A stretch of 33,276 bases of DNA from Prochlorococcus sp. AG-402-K10 (GTDB taxonomy: Bacteria > Cyanobacteriota > Cyanobacteriia > PCC-6307 > Cyanobiaceae): positions 1-33,276 of the forward strand of contig QCIF01000013.1 of the NCBI GenBank assembly GCA_003216835.1. Reading direction: 5' to 3'. Under the pieces are notes generated by a model. It was not told where the DNA came from and made no database searches. It worked only from the letters and a program-made list of their open reading frames with translations. The stretch's first letter is position 1; every line of letters starts with the position of its first letter. Of the stretch, positions 17,136-26,180 are shown piece by piece. Both the position numbers and the translations under genes were made by a program.

Positions 17136-18014
17136 TCAGTTTTTTTCTATAAGTTCTTTTACACCATGTATTTTTAAAATTTTTGTCAAAGTGGTTTTTA
17201 GATCTTTCCTTTTAACTATTACATCAACGAAACCATGCTCTAGAAGATATTCAGCTGTTTGGAAATTATCGGGTAATTTTTCTCTTAATGTTTGTTCAAT
17301 TACTCTTCTGCCTGCAAATCCAATAAGAGCTTTTGGTTCCGCTAAAATTAAATCACCTAACATTGCAAAGCTGGCTGTTACCCCTCCAGTAGTTGGATGG
17401 GTTAATAAGGGCATGTATAGAAGATTTTTCTCTTTATGTTTTTTAAGGGCTCCTGATATTTTCGCCATTTGCATCAGACTTAACATACCTTCTTGCATCC
17501 TTGCGCCTCCCGATGCACAGACAATAAGTATCGGGTATTTTTCTTTAGTTGCTCGTTCAATTATTCTAGTAATTTTTTCCCCTACTACAGAACCCATTGA
17601 TCCCCCCATAAATCTAAAATCCATCACGGCTAATGCCAAAGGCCTTGAATTTATAGAGCAAAAACCTGTTATAACTCCATCTCTTAAACCAGTACCTGCC
17701 TGACTCTCTTTAATTCGATCAGCATAAGATCTTCTATCTTTGAAACCTAAAGGGTCTGTTGGACTTAACAAGCCATCAAACTCCTTAAATGAATCTTTAT
17801 CAGCTATTATGCTTATCCTTTCATCGCTATTAATTCTATTGTGATGTCCACAATTACTGCATACGTTGAAATTTGATATTAGATCCTTTCTGTAGGCTAC
17901 TTGCGAACATTCTGAACATTTTACCCAAAGACCATCTCCTTCATCAGTATCTTGAGAAACTTTCCCAACAAATTGATCCTTTCGCCTTGCGGCAAACCAG
18001 TCGATTAAAGACAC
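17136..18014 (-). CDS. accD: Acetyl-CoA carboxylase carboxyltransferase subunit beta
   Basis: Beta part of the carboxyltransferase that makes malonyl-CoA for fatty-acid synthesis. The 292 residues start [15 protein letters not shown] from a GTG (18014-18012); an in-frame stop lies a few codons upstream, and no ATG intervenes. The N-terminal zinc ribbon has C33, C36, C52 and C55. The crotonase-like domain shows [37 protein letters not shown] and [19 protein letters not shown]. accA is not adjacent, as is usual in cyanobacteria. The 180-nt gap upstream towards prk probably holds the promoter; a GATAAT hexamer very near the start is the only candidate I see. Confidence 0.98.
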   Translation of the reverse strand: MSLIDWFAARRKDQFVGKVSQDTDEGDGLWVKCSECSQVAYRKDLISNFNVCSNCGHHNRINSDERISIIADKDSFKEFDGLLSPTDPLGFKDRRSYADRIKESQAGTGLRDGVITGFCSINSRPLALAVMDFRFMGGSMGSVVGEKITRIIERATKEKYPILIVCASGGARMQEGMLSLMQMAKISGALKKHKEKNLLYMPLLTHPTTGGVTASFAMLGDLILAEPKALIGFAGRRVIEQTLREKLPDNFQTAEYLLEHGFVDVIVKRKDLKTTLTKILKIHGVKELIEKN

Positions 18015-18194
18015 AATATTATCTGTTTTTTATATTAAAGTCTAACTATGGCCCTTTTATCAAGAAAGATATATAAAAATTAGAAATTTCTTTTAATCTT
18101 TAAGACTTTAAAAAAAAGTTATAGGTAATGATTTTGAGAGTTTTATAGAATTGACTAATACAAAATTTTCTAGATTTTTTATATTTTAATAAAT

Positions 18195-19094
18195 CTAAGC
18201 ATGATTTTTTTCTTCTATCATCTTATGAATTATTGGAGTAAGAATAAGCTCCATTGCAAAACCCATTTTTCCACCATTTACAACTATGCTTGTAGGACTA
18301 GACATGAACGAATCATGAATCATTCCAAGTAGGTATTGAAAATCAATCCCCCATTTTTCTCTTGCCCCTTTTCTGAAATGTATTATTACAAAACTCTCAT
18401 CTGGAGTAGGAATGTTTCTACAGATAAAAGGATTAGAAGTATCAATAGTTGGAATTCTTTGGAAATTAATATCTGTTTTACTAAATTGTGGACATATATG
18501 ATTTATATAATCAGGCATTCTTCTTAAAATAGTATCAACAATAGTCTCAGCTGAATAACCTCTTTCTGCATTGTCTCTATGTATTTTTTGAATCCATTCT
18601 AAGTTTGTTATTGGTACAACACCAACAAGTAAGTCAGCGTAAGATGCGACATTGTATCCTTCACCTTCAACCCCTCCATGTAAACCTTCATAAAACAGAA
18701 CATCTGTTCCTTTTGGAATATCTTCCCATGGTGTGAATTGGCCTGGTTCTAGGGATGTACCAAGTCTTGTATTATGTTCTTCTGCTTCTTCTTGACTATG
18801 AAGGTAATATCTCTTCTGACCTCCGCCAGTTTCACCATAGATTTTAAATAGTTCCTCTAGTTTGTCAAAAAGATTAGCTTCAGGTCCAAAGTGAGAAAAA
18901 TTTTCTCCTTTTGAAAGAGCCTCTGCCATAGCTTTTTTCATAGGCATCCTCTCAAATCTGTGATAACTATCCCCTTCTACAACTGCAGGGACAATATCTT
19001 CTCTAGCAAAAATGTGCTCAAATGCTCTTTTTACTGTACTTGTTCCTGCTCCTGATGATCCTGTTACAGCGACTACTGGATGACGTTTAGACAT
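18195..19094 (-). CDS. prk: Phosphoribulokinase, proteobacterial PrkB-like type
   Basis: Phosphorylates ribulose 5-phosphate to the Rubisco substrate RuBP. The 299 residues have the P-loop GSSGAGTS at 12-19, EGDSYHRFER at 40-49, FGPEANLFDKL, FTPWEDIPKGTDVLFYEGLHG, LLVGVVPITNLEWIQKIHRD and FQRIPTIDTSNPF. This layout follows the short bacterial class known from E. coli PrkB and autotrophic proteobacteria, not the plant/Synechocystis class with GDSGCGKST and ICLDDYHSLDR. The redox-active cysteine pair of the plant type is missing. Family members of this class are typically controlled by NADH and AMP rather than thioredoxin. It lies between leuB and accD on the minus strand with 89 nt upstream. 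Confidence 0.93.
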   Translation of the reverse strand: MSKRHPVVAVTGSSGAGTSTVKRAFEHIFAREDIVPAVVEGDSYHRFERMPMKKAMAEALSKGENFSHFGPEANLFDKLEELFKIYGETGGGQKRYYLHSQEEAEEHNTRLGTSLEPGQFTPWEDIPKGTDVLFYEGLHGGVEGEGYNVASYADLLVGVVPITNLEWIQKIHRDNAERGYSAETIVDTILRRMPDYINHICPQFSKTDINFQRIPTIDTSNPFICRNIPTPDESFVIIHFRKGAREKWGIDFQYLLGMIHDSFMSSPTSIVVNGGKMGFAMELILTPIIHKMIEEKNHA

Positions 19095-19148
19095 TTTTAA
19101 AAAACAATATCTATCGATTCTGACAGGTCATCTGCCATCTTTTTGTTC

Positions 19149-19171
19149 AAATTAAAAATAATTTTTAATTT
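19149..19171. repeat. AT-only dyad upstream of prk
   Basis: AAATTAAAAAT (19149-19159) and ATTTTTAATTT (19161-19171) are exact reverse complements about a single central A. The dyad lies about 55 nt upstream of the prk ATG and just past the leuB stop. It contains only A and T, so chance symmetry is possible; it lacks the GC-rich stem of a terminator. The inner TAAAAAT...ATTTTTA resembles the core of the repeat upstream of glpX. Confidence 0.35.
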
Positions 19172-19183
19172 ATTAATTTTTTT

Positions 19184-20257
19184 TTAAATTTCATCAATTA
19201 TCTTTTTACCAATTTCACTGCATGAAAGGATTTCGCAAGAACCATTATTTAAATCTGCAGTTCTAAATCCTCTTGATAAAACTCTATCAATAGCATTTTC
19301 TATATTTTCTGCTGCTTCTGCTTCATTTAAACCAATTTTAAGCATCATTGATGCTGATAAAAGCATCGCAATAGGATTTGCTATATTTTTACCAGCTATA
19401 TCGGGAGCAGATCCATGAACTGGTTCAAAAACTCCTGGTCCTGAATTGTTTAGAGATGCTGAAGGCAGCATGCCAATAGATCCGGTTAACATTGCTGCTA
19501 GATCACTCAAAATATCCCCAAATAAATTACTTGTTAAAATCACGTCAAATTGACTAGGTTCCCTAACTAGCTGCATCGCGGCATTATCAACATACATGTT
19601 ACTCAGAGACAAATTTTTATCTTTTGAAGTGATATTAGAAACCGTATCTCTCCATAATTGGCTAACCTCTAGTACGTTTGATTTATCCACGGAACATATC
19701 TTCTTATTCCTTTGATTAGCTATTTTGATTGCAATTTGAGTTATTCGTTCTATTTCGGAGGCGTCGTATACCATTGTATTGAAAGCTTTTGGAACTTTAG
19801 TGTTAGTTATATGTCCTCTGGGTTTACCAAAATAAATACCACCTATTAATTCTCTCACCACAACTAGATCTACATTCTCGACTATGTCTTTCTTTAAAGT
19901 ACTTGAACCTATTAGTGATTTTCTTATCTTTACTGGTCTTATGTTTGCAAATAGGTTTAATTCAGACCTTAACTTAAGTAGTCCACTTTCGGGTCTTAAT
20001 TCTCTTGGCAGAGAATCATATTTTATATCTCCTACGCATGCTAATAGAACTGCATCACTTTTCTTACATTGATCTAATGTCTCTTCTGGTGCAGGAGATC
20101 CTTTTTTTTCGTAAGCTATTCCACCAAATAATTGTTCATTGATTTCAATTTCGAAAGAATATTTTTTTGAGATTTTTTTTAATATCTTTTTTGAAACATC
20201 CGATATTTCTGGTCCAATTCCATCTCCTGATAATAAAACAACTTTATATTTGTTCAT
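19184..20257 (-). CDS. leuB: 3-isopropylmalate dehydrogenase
   Basis: NAD-dependent oxidative decarboxylation of 3-isopropylmalate in leucine synthesis. The 357 residues hold LLSGDGIGPEIS at the N-terminus, ESGLLKLRSELNLFANIRPV (substrate arginines), ELIGGIYFGKPRG, VDKSNVLEVSQLWRD, LTSNLFGDILSDLAAML (metal aspartates) and EPVHGSAPDIAGKNIANP (NAD loop). Family-wide motifs are intact. It begins 28 nt after the lpxD stop, so may be the last gene of the long minus-strand run from DUF3685 to leuB. leuA, leuC and leuD are not in the window. Confidence 0.97.
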   Translation of the reverse strand: MNKYKVVLLSGDGIGPEISDVSKKILKKISKKYSFEIEINEQLFGGIAYEKKGSPAPEETLDQCKKSDAVLLACVGDIKYDSLPRELRPESGLLKLRSELNLFANIRPVKIRKSLIGSSTLKKDIVENVDLVVVRELIGGIYFGKPRGHITNTKVPKAFNTMVYDASEIERITQIAIKIANQRNKKICSVDKSNVLEVSQLWRDTVSNITSKDKNLSLSNMYVDNAAMQLVREPSQFDVILTSNLFGDILSDLAAMLTGSIGMLPSASLNNSGPGVFEPVHGSAPDIAGKNIANPIAMLLSASMMLKIGLNEAEAAENIENAIDRVLSRGFRTADLNNGSCEILSCSEIGKKIIDEI

Positions 20258-20285
20258 TTAATTTTTTGTTTAGTAAGACAATAAA

Positions 20286-21320
20286 TTATTTATTGTCTAA
20301 TTGTCTAAGTTTTTTTGCTAATTCAGGTAATTTTTTAAAAATACTTGAACTCCTTAACCAGGATTTATTTTTCATAGCGGGGAAACCACTAATTACTTCT
20401 CCATCTTTTATGTCGCAGTGAATTCCACATTTTGAACTTGCAATTACGTTGTTGCCAACTTTAACTCTATTATTAACTCCTACCTGTCCTGCCAATATAA
20501 CCCCATCTCCAATTATTGCTCCTCCAGCGATACCAACTTGAGCAGCGAATGCACAATTTTTACCAATTTTAACCCCGTGACCAATTTGTACCAAATTATC
20601 CATTTTTGTTCCTTCATCTATGAAAGTAACTCCTACTGCTGGTCTATCAATACAACAATTAGTTCCAATTTCTACAAAACTCATAATTTTTACACTACCT
20701 TTCTGAGGCATTTTTATCCACTTACCATCTTGCGGAATAAAACCAAATCCCTCTGATCCAATGACTGTATTTGAGTTTATTACACAATGATTTTCTAGTG
20801 AGGTGTTTTCGTAAATAACACAATTTGGATGAATTATATTATCGTTACCAATTTGAACATTTCCTAAAATTGATGTACCAGGAAGAATATGATTATTATC
20901 ACCAATAGTTGTATTTGCTCCTATGTAAACATTAGGTCCTATATAGCAATTTTGTCCTAATGTTGAAGTTTTATCTATAACTGCTGAATCATCAATTCCT
21001 TTATTAAAACTAATTTTTTTATATAAAATGTTTAATACTTCTGCGAATGCAATTCTTGGATTTTCTACAATAATATTTGAAATTTTTAACAACTTGAGTG
21101 AATTAAGAATTTCAGTATTATTTGTTGTGATAATAGCTGAGACTGTCGTTTGATCTAAATTCTCTCTTAAGATATTGTTTTCCTCTAAGAATGAAATTTC
21201 ATTCTTTTTTGCAGTATCTAGAGAAGCTGCATTTTCTATATTTATATCATCAAAAATATTTGCAGTAATAAATTTTGAATTACCTTTTTTTATAAGATCA
21301 ATTAAATCACTTAAAAGCAT
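20286..21320 (-). CDS. lpxD: UDP-3-O-(3-hydroxyacyl)glucosamine N-acyltransferase
   Basis: Adds the N-linked acyl chain in lipid A synthesis, marking an LPS-type outer membrane. The 344 residues begin with an N-terminal uridine-binding domain (about 1-100). A left-handed beta-helix of hexapeptide repeats follows (IGPNVYIGANTTIGD, ILGNVQIGNDNIIHP, VIGSEGFGF). The catalytic His is expected at H248 in NLVQIGHGVKIG. The C-terminal part (ISGFPAMKNKSWLRSSSIFK) is normal. It is 23 nt after proB. lpxA and lpxC are not in the window. Confidence 0.95.
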   Translation of the reverse strand: MLLSDLIDLIKKGNSKFITANIFDDINIENAASLDTAKKNEISFLEENNILRENLDQTTVSAIITTNNTEILNSLKLLKISNIIVENPRIAFAEVLNILYKKISFNKGIDDSAVIDKTSTLGQNCYIGPNVYIGANTTIGDNNHILPGTSILGNVQIGNDNIIHPNCVIYENTSLENHCVINSNTVIGSEGFGFIPQDGKWIKMPQKGSVKIMSFVEIGTNCCIDRPAVGVTFIDEGTKMDNLVQIGHGVKIGKNCAFAAQVGIAGGAIIGDGVILAGQVGVNNRVKVGNNVIASSKCGIHCDIKDGEVISGFPAMKNKSWLRSSSIFKKLPELAKKLRQLDNK

Positions 21321-21343
21321 TTTTCAGTTAAAATTTCTTTTTT

Positions 21344-22426
21344 TTAAGAGAGAGCTAGAACATCCCTATGTACGACAATTATTGATGAATTAGTATTCTT
21401 TTTATCATTTAAAATACTTTTTAAATTGTCGCTACTTATTGATGTTATACCTTTGGCAACTTCTTTATTATCTGTATTTACAATTTTAACTGCTTGATTA
21501 ACTGTAAAGTTTCCTACTACTTCTTTGACACCAACGGCCAAAAGTGAGGCTCCTCTTTTCTCAATTGCGAGACAAGCCCCATCATCTAGGATTATTTTCC
21601 CAACTGTTTGAATTGCGTGTGAAAGCCAACTTTTTTTGTTCCTTATAGGTTTTTCAATAGGATAAAATAAAGTTCCAATTTTATTTCCGTTAAAAATACT
21701 TATTAAGTTTTTTTCATTCCTGCCATCAGCAAGTTGTACTTCAACTCCCCCTTTTGTTGCAATTTCAGCTGCTAGTAGTTTTGTTGCAATGCCACCTGTT
21801 CCCCATTCATTATTTACGTTACTTATGTTTTTATCTTTAATTTCTTTTAATTGGTTATTGTGTACTTCTTTAATTGGATGAGCATCTTTATTCTTTCGTG
21901 GATCTTTTGAATATAAGTTTTCTATATCTGTTAATAAAATCAGCTTATTTGCATTTATAGCTAATGCAACTAAAGCAGAAAGAGTATCGTTATCTCCATA
22001 TTTAAGCTCTTCATTCGCAATAGAGTCGTTTTCATTAACAATTGGGATTACATTCAAATCAATTAATTTCTTAAATGTTTTAGAGGCGTTATTGAATGAT
22101 TTACGCGAATTAAAATCTGCTTTTGTTATGAGTATTTGAGCAATATTATGTCCTAATTTTTTAAAAGTTTTATCGTATATAGCCATTAAATTTACTTGTC
22201 CAACTGCCGCAGTAGCTTGCAATGTACTTAATTCAGTGGGCCTTGCTTTTAAGTTTAATTTCTTACAACCTAATCCAACAGCACCACTAGTTACTAAAAC
22301 TATTTTATTCCCTTTTAAAAGGAAGTTTGTGAATGATTTGCATAGGGTTTCTATTACTTCTTCTGTTGAGATTTTATCTGTTCCTCTGAGAATACTAGTA
22401 CCAATTTTTATTACCCAAGTTTTCAT
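21344..22426 (-). CDS. proB: Glutamate 5-kinase
   Basis: ATP-dependent phosphorylation of glutamate, the first and feedback-regulated step of proline synthesis. The 360 residues have the amino-acid kinase domain ([55 protein letters not shown]) to about residue 265. A PUA domain follows at about 275-360 ([20 protein letters not shown]). The ATG (22426-22424) overlaps the TGA of the HAD gene as ATGA, so translation is coupled. proA is not in the window. Confidence 0.97.
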   Translation of the reverse strand: MKTWVIKIGTSILRGTDKISTEEVIETLCKSFTNFLLKGNKIVLVTSGAVGLGCKKLNLKARPTELSTLQATAAVGQVNLMAIYDKTFKKLGHNIAQILITKADFNSRKSFNNASKTFKKLIDLNVIPIVNENDSIANEELKYGDNDTLSALVALAINANKLILLTDIENLYSKDPRKNKDAHPIKEVHNNQLKEIKDKNISNVNNEWGTGGIATKLLAAEIATKGGVEVQLADGRNEKNLISIFNGNKIGTLFYPIEKPIRNKKSWLSHAIQTVGKIILDDGACLAIEKRGASLLAVGVKEVVGNFTVNQAVKIVNTDNKEVAKGITSISSDNLKSILNDKKNTNSSIIVVHRDVLALS

Positions 22427-22917
22427 TTTATAAAAAAAGTAATTAAATTTTCCATGAACAAAGTTAAATTTAATTTAATGGGCAGGCCATCTTGACCTAA
22501 CCGCTTAACTAATATTGTTTTTATATTACATCTATTGCCAACAACAATATCTGTAAAAATTCTATCTCCAATAATAGCAATATTTTTTGAATCACATTTG
22601 AGTTCATTGATTACCTCTAGGGTTACTTTTTTTCTTGGTTTTAAGGCATTAAACTTATATCTAATTTCTAAATCTTTAGCTATTTTACTAATACGTTTTT
22701 CGGAAGGATTATTACTAATTAAATATAAGGAGAAGAACTTTTTGGATTCAAATATCCAATCTTTTACAGCCTTAGGAATTCTGGTTGATTTTCTATTTAT
22801 TAGGGTTCCATCAACATCAATTAATAAACAATCAATACCTTCTTTTTGAATCTTTGAAAGAGTTATTTCATATATTGGCAGTTTGGAATCCCAATAAGGT
22901 TCTACAATTGATCCCAT
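22423..22917 (-). CDS. HAD-superfamily phosphatase, YqeG-like
   Basis: The 164 residues have a compact HAD fold without a large cap: motif I DVDGTL with D34 and D36, motif II LISNNPS near residues 95-101, a Lys-rich KPRKK segment (motif III Lys), and [15 protein letters not shown] with the acidic pair of motif IV. This order fits the YqeG subfamily (type IIIA HAD), whose relatives include phosphatidylglycerophosphate phosphatases such as Gep4/PGPP1 in plastids and mitochondria. A PGP phosphatase role is possible but not shown; a different gene, pgsA, in this window makes PGP. It overlaps proB by 4 nt and is 5 nt after the DUF3727 gene. Confidence 0.85.
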   Translation of the reverse strand: MGSIVEPYWDSKLPIYEITLSKIQKEGIDCLLIDVDGTLINRKSTRIPKAVKDWIFESKKFFSLYLISNNPSEKRISKIAKDLEIRYKFNALKPRKKVTLEVINELKCDSKNIAIIGDRIFTDIVVGNRCNIKTILVKRLGQDGLPIKLNLTLFMENLITFFIK

Positions 22918-22922
22918 TAATT

Positions 22923-23459
22923 TTAATAACTATTCTTTTCTAGCTCTGATTCAATTAAAGGCTGAATTCTATCAAAATCGTCATCTTCAATTAAGGTTGC
23001 ACCTTTATCTTTTAATTTTCCGACAATAAAAAATGGATCTAATGGAATATATAGTCCATATTCTTGATCTAATACATTAAAACTTACGAGTAATTCATAG
23101 GTTTCACTATCTTCCTCAAGGTGATCTTCTTCTAATTCATCATATATTGGTTCTTCAAGTTCACCTGAGACCGTTAAAGTAACTGCTGATCTAATTAGTC
23201 TTAAATCATGTTCTTGCAGTACAGCGTCAGCATTCTTAAGAATTTGTTCATTCTTTTCTATCTTTTGAATTAATTCAGGTTCATCTTTTTCATTAATTTT
23301 AAAAAGACTTATTGGGGTATCAACAGGAGTTAATAATGCATATTCTTCACCCTCAATTTTTACTAATTGTTCTAGATAGCAAAAAAGTTCATTATCATTT
23401 GAGTCTTTTAATATAAGTGTCTTTGCCTCATAGTTATCTTTAGAATTAGATTCTTCCAT
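22923..23459 (-). CDS. DUF3727 protein, cyanobacteria/plastid family
   Basis: Acidic protein of 178 residues. Residues about 13-75 form a small beta-rich unit of the DUF1292 kind (TLILKDSNDNELFCYLEQLV, EEYALLTPVDTPISLFKI). The DUF3727 part follows to the end (LIRSAVTLTVSGELEEP; LLVSFNVLDQEYGLYIPLDP; FFIVGKLKDKG). A very acidic linker (DELEEDHLEEDSE, about 127-139) joins them. No signal peptide or membrane helix is visible. The function of the family is not known. It is the gene after ruvX in the compact minus-strand run and is followed by the HAD phosphatase 5 nt later. Confidence 0.8.
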   Translation of the reverse strand: MEESNSKDNYEAKTLILKDSNDNELFCYLEQLVKIEGEEYALLTPVDTPISLFKINEKDEPELIQKIEKNEQILKNADAVLQEHDLRLIRSAVTLTVSGELEEPIYDELEEDHLEEDSETYELLVSFNVLDQEYGLYIPLDPFFIVGKLKDKGATLIEDDDFDRIQPLIESELEKNSY

Positions 23460-23486
23460 TTAAATTTTTCTAAATATAATTTTATA

Positions 23487-23948
23487 CTAATATCTTATAG
23501 GCTCTTTACCCACTAATTCTGTTAATTCAGGACCTTCTTGAATCCATTGTTCAAGAATTATCATTGCAGAAAAACTATCAATTAAACCAGATTTATCTTT
23601 CTTAACACCAAATCTATTAGTAGATTCCCATGTTGAACTATGTTCGTTAACGAATGAAAAAGGAAGTTTTAGTTGATAAAAAAGTAATTCTCCGTATTCT
23701 TTACAATCCAATGTTTGGCTTGTAAATTTACCATTTTCATCAAGTGGAAGTCCAACAATAAATCCAGTTAAATTAAGCCTATCAATGTGGTTTCTAATAA
23801 TCTTAAACTCTTGATTATTTTTTAATCTAGTTACAGCTGGAAGTATATTTGAAGTAATGCACAGAGGGTCACAATAAGCCAATCCAATCCTTTTTATTCC
23901 TACATCTAAACTTAATATTGACCTTGGTTTTGGTTTGCAGAATTTCAC
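23487..23948 (-). CDS. ruvX: Putative pre-16S rRNA nuclease / Holliday junction resolvase-like RuvX (YqgF)
   Basis: RNase H-fold protein of 153 residues of the YqgF family. [16 protein letters not shown] has the first catalytic Asp, D15. [15 protein letters not shown] follows, [11 protein letters not shown] holds the acidic residue of the second site, and [16 protein letters not shown] holds the last Asp. Family members mature the 16S rRNA 5' end in E. coli and have been proposed as Holliday junction resolvases; either is possible. The start is a GTG (23948-23946) overlapping the upstream TGA as GTGA, so it is translationally coupled to the GNAT-like gene. Confidence 0.92.
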   Translation of the reverse strand: MKFCKPKPRSILSLDVGIKRIGLAYCDPLCITSNILPAVTRLKNNQEFKIIRNHIDRLNLTGFIVGLPLDENGKFTSQTLDCKEYGELLFYQLKLPFSFVNEHSSTWESTNRFGVKKDKSGLIDSFSAMIILEQWIQEGPELTELVGKEPIRY

Positions 23949-25000
23949 TTAGTCTTTAAAGGTAAAGGAGATGGATATGGATCTCCCTGAGGATTCAATT
24001 TTTGAAAGATAGATTCTATAGATTTATTTATTTTATTAACTTGCTTAGCTTTATTTTTAATTATTGTATTTCTTAAAAGAATAATCTCTTGAGATTTTTC
24101 TTCTAACTCACATTCCTCAAGGAAGGAATTTAGTTGAATATTTTCTTTATATGTTTTTAGAATAGAAAAAGGTGATCTTTCAAAAAATTTATTTACAAAA
24201 TTTTTCAAAATAGGATTAAAACTGTCATCCCAATATCTACTTATAGTTAAGGTGTAAATCTCTAAATTTTGATAATTGATATCTTTTAATATGGTACATA
24301 AAACTGAATTATTTAAAATTAATGCTCCACTATTAGAGTTGTTTCTTTTAAGAATATCTTTTTGATCAAAATCTAAAATATTACGTATTAAAGGAGATTG
24401 ATTTGATCTAATAAAATTGACTACTTTTATTAGATTTGCTCTATTTATCTCTTCAAATTCATTGATTAAATTATCCTTTAGAATATCTTTTTTCATAGAG
24501 CTATTGTGATTATTTCTTATCCAAAGTTTAATTTCCTCTGATGGTTGAAAACCTAATTCTCGAGAGGTTGATATAAGGTCATGATTATTTATTTCAGAGT
24601 TAATTAACCAACTTGATGTCTTAATACCTGTTATAGAGATTGATTTCTTTATAAGGCCTAAAGTCAATTCCCTACTAGTTAAGGAACAGTTTTTGTTTAT
24701 TAACTTAGGTTTAGATATTTTTAAGCAAGTCTCTTTAGTATTTAAAGGAAATATATTTAAATAACCTATAATTTTGTTTCCATCAATAGCAATAATACAT
24801 TTATTCTTATTTTTTTTTAAATTATTTAAGAAAATTTTTAAGTCATCAAAGGTATTAATAATTGCCATTTTAAAAAACCAATTATTTAACTCCTTATTTT
24901 TAATATCTATTAAAAGGTTAATGTGGCGTATATGAAGTTCCTCATAAGTTACTTTAATTTCATTTTCAAAATTTAAAAATTTGCCTTTATTTAGTTTCAT
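23945..25000 (-). CDS. GNAT-like protein of unknown function, 351 aa
   Basis: The N-terminal half has features of a GNAT acetyltransferase: a long helix ([20 protein letters not shown]), then [19 protein letters not shown] around 68-86, a following strand-helix pair, and [15 protein letters not shown] near 146-160, like the arginine-rich C-terminal GNAT strand. I see no clear Q/RxxGxG/A acetyl-CoA loop, so acetyltransferase activity is doubtful. The C-terminal half (170-351) is a largely helical region of unknown kind, ending with a proline-rich tail. The start is immediately after the CofE-like gene (stop and ATG abut), and the end overlaps ruvX by 4 nt, so all three are coupled. Confidence 0.65.
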   Translation of the reverse strand: MKLNKGKFLNFENEIKVTYEELHIRHINLLIDIKNKELNNWFFKMAIINTFDDLKIFLNNLKKNKNKCIIAIDGNKIIGYLNIFPLNTKETCLKISKPKLINKNCSLTSRELTLGLIKKSISITGIKTSSWLINSEINNHDLISTSRELGFQPSEEIKLWIRNNHNSSMKKDILKDNLINEFEEINRANLIKVVNFIRSNQSPLIRNILDFDQKDILKRNNSNSGALILNNSVLCTILKDINYQNLEIYTLTISRYWDDSFNPILKNFVNKFFERSPFSILKTYKENIQLNSFLEECELEEKSQEIILLRNTIIKNKAKQVNKINKSIESIFQKLNPQGDPYPSPLPLKTK

Positions 25001-26167
25001 TTACTCTTTATGTCGTATTAATACTATAGGCGTTTTTTCATCGGCATTACCTGCAGGATTAAATTTCAAGGTTCTTTTGAGTATTTTATTCACCGATTTA
25101 TCTGAACTGGCTAATATTTTTACTCCTCCTAGATCATTAACATCTACTACAGCTACCTCTATATTAAGATATCTTGATAAGTTCTTACAGAATAATTTTG
25201 CATTTTCGGGGCCCATAACGATGCTTTTATCATAAGGTGTTACTGTGCCACTGATATCGTCAATTAGCGATGATTCAGAGCCAGTTAATCTATAAAATAT
25301 TCCTTTAACACCGATTAATTTAAAAAGAAATCCTATAAATAATGAAAGGGTTATTCTGGTAACGCCAATTTTGTTAATTAGTAATTGCATTCCACAAGCT
25401 GTTGCAAGACTACTTGTAGGTTTGAAAAAATAACAAAGTAATTTAGAAAAAAAACTATATTCAAGATTTTGTGGAGATATATATCTACTTTGCATAATTG
25501 CTAGAGGACTTTCTCCTATGGTCAAAATATCATTCTTATGAACAATTCCTTTGCTGTAATTAATTAATGTATCTAATGGCTCATCAAAACATCCAAGTAT
25601 GTCTGTTCTGATTGCTAAAGCATCATAATCTTTATTAATAGGAACTTCAATTACTTCTTTTGTCTTATGTTTTTTACTATTTAAATTCAATAAAAAACAA
25701 TCTTTTTTATTAGTTATGCCAAAATGTCCGTAATTTTCCCAAATAACTTTTAACCAGATATATTTTATCTTATTTCTAAAATCACTATTATTAAACTTTA
25801 TAATTACCTGTATAAAAGTTTCAGAATTTGACTTAATAATAGTGGTTGGCCAGTAATTTTTTATGTTTTCTTTTCTTGATGCATTATAAATATAAATATC
25901 TTCTTCATAATCCATATTTTTAAAATATTCATTTCCTTTACTTTTAAAAAAGTCTAATTCAAGGTTGAGATTAGATACCATCGTCTCTTTGAATTTACTT
26001 TTATTAACTATTTTAAAATCAATTCTTATTTCATTTAGGTTATCTTTCTTTTTGATTTTATAATCTATAGGTATTAAAACCAAATCAGATCTAGGTGAAT
26101 ATTTTAGATATAGATCTGATAAAATTAATAAAGCTAAAAGTACTAAAGGAATATTTATAAATAACAT
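25001..26167 (-). CDS. Membrane-anchored CofE-like (F420-0:gamma-glutamyl ligase family) protein
   Basis: Three parts in 388 residues: a membrane helix at about 3-20 (FINIPLVLLALLILSDLY), a beta-rich extramembrane segment of about 150 residues, and a C-terminal CofE-like domain from about 172 (EVPINKDYDALAIRTDILGC). The latter includes GIVHKNDILTIGESPLAIMQ at 207-226, SSLIDDISGTVTPYDKSI at 299-316, GPENAKLFCKNL at 319-330 and VVDVNDLGGVKILA at 340-353, a series typical of gamma-glutamyl ligase relatives. Cyanobacteria of this group are not known to make F420, so the substrate is unknown. It lies 13 nt after the thioredoxin-fold gene and abuts the GNAT-like gene. Confidence 0.78.
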   Translation of the reverse strand: MLFINIPLVLLALLILSDLYLKYSPRSDLVLIPIDYKIKKKDNLNEIRIDFKIVNKSKFKETMVSNLNLELDFFKSKGNEYFKNMDYEEDIYIYNASRKENIKNYWPTTIIKSNSETFIQVIIKFNNSDFRNKIKYIWLKVIWENYGHFGITNKKDCFLLNLNSKKHKTKEVIEVPINKDYDALAIRTDILGCFDEPLDTLINYSKGIVHKNDILTIGESPLAIMQSRYISPQNLEYSFFSKLLCYFFKPTSSLATACGMQLLINKIGVTRITLSLFIGFLFKLIGVKGIFYRLTGSESSLIDDISGTVTPYDKSIVMGPENAKLFCKNLSRYLNIEVAVVDVNDLGGVKILASSDKSVNKILKRTLKFNPAGNADEKTPIVLIRHKE

Positions 26168-26180
26168 TTTCTAGAAATAT

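Noticed and set aside
17191..17703. 170-codon plus-strand open frame antisense to accD
   Set aside because: It lies wholly within accD, whose protein is strongly conserved; the antisense translation shows no domain and is explained by codon bias of the real gene.
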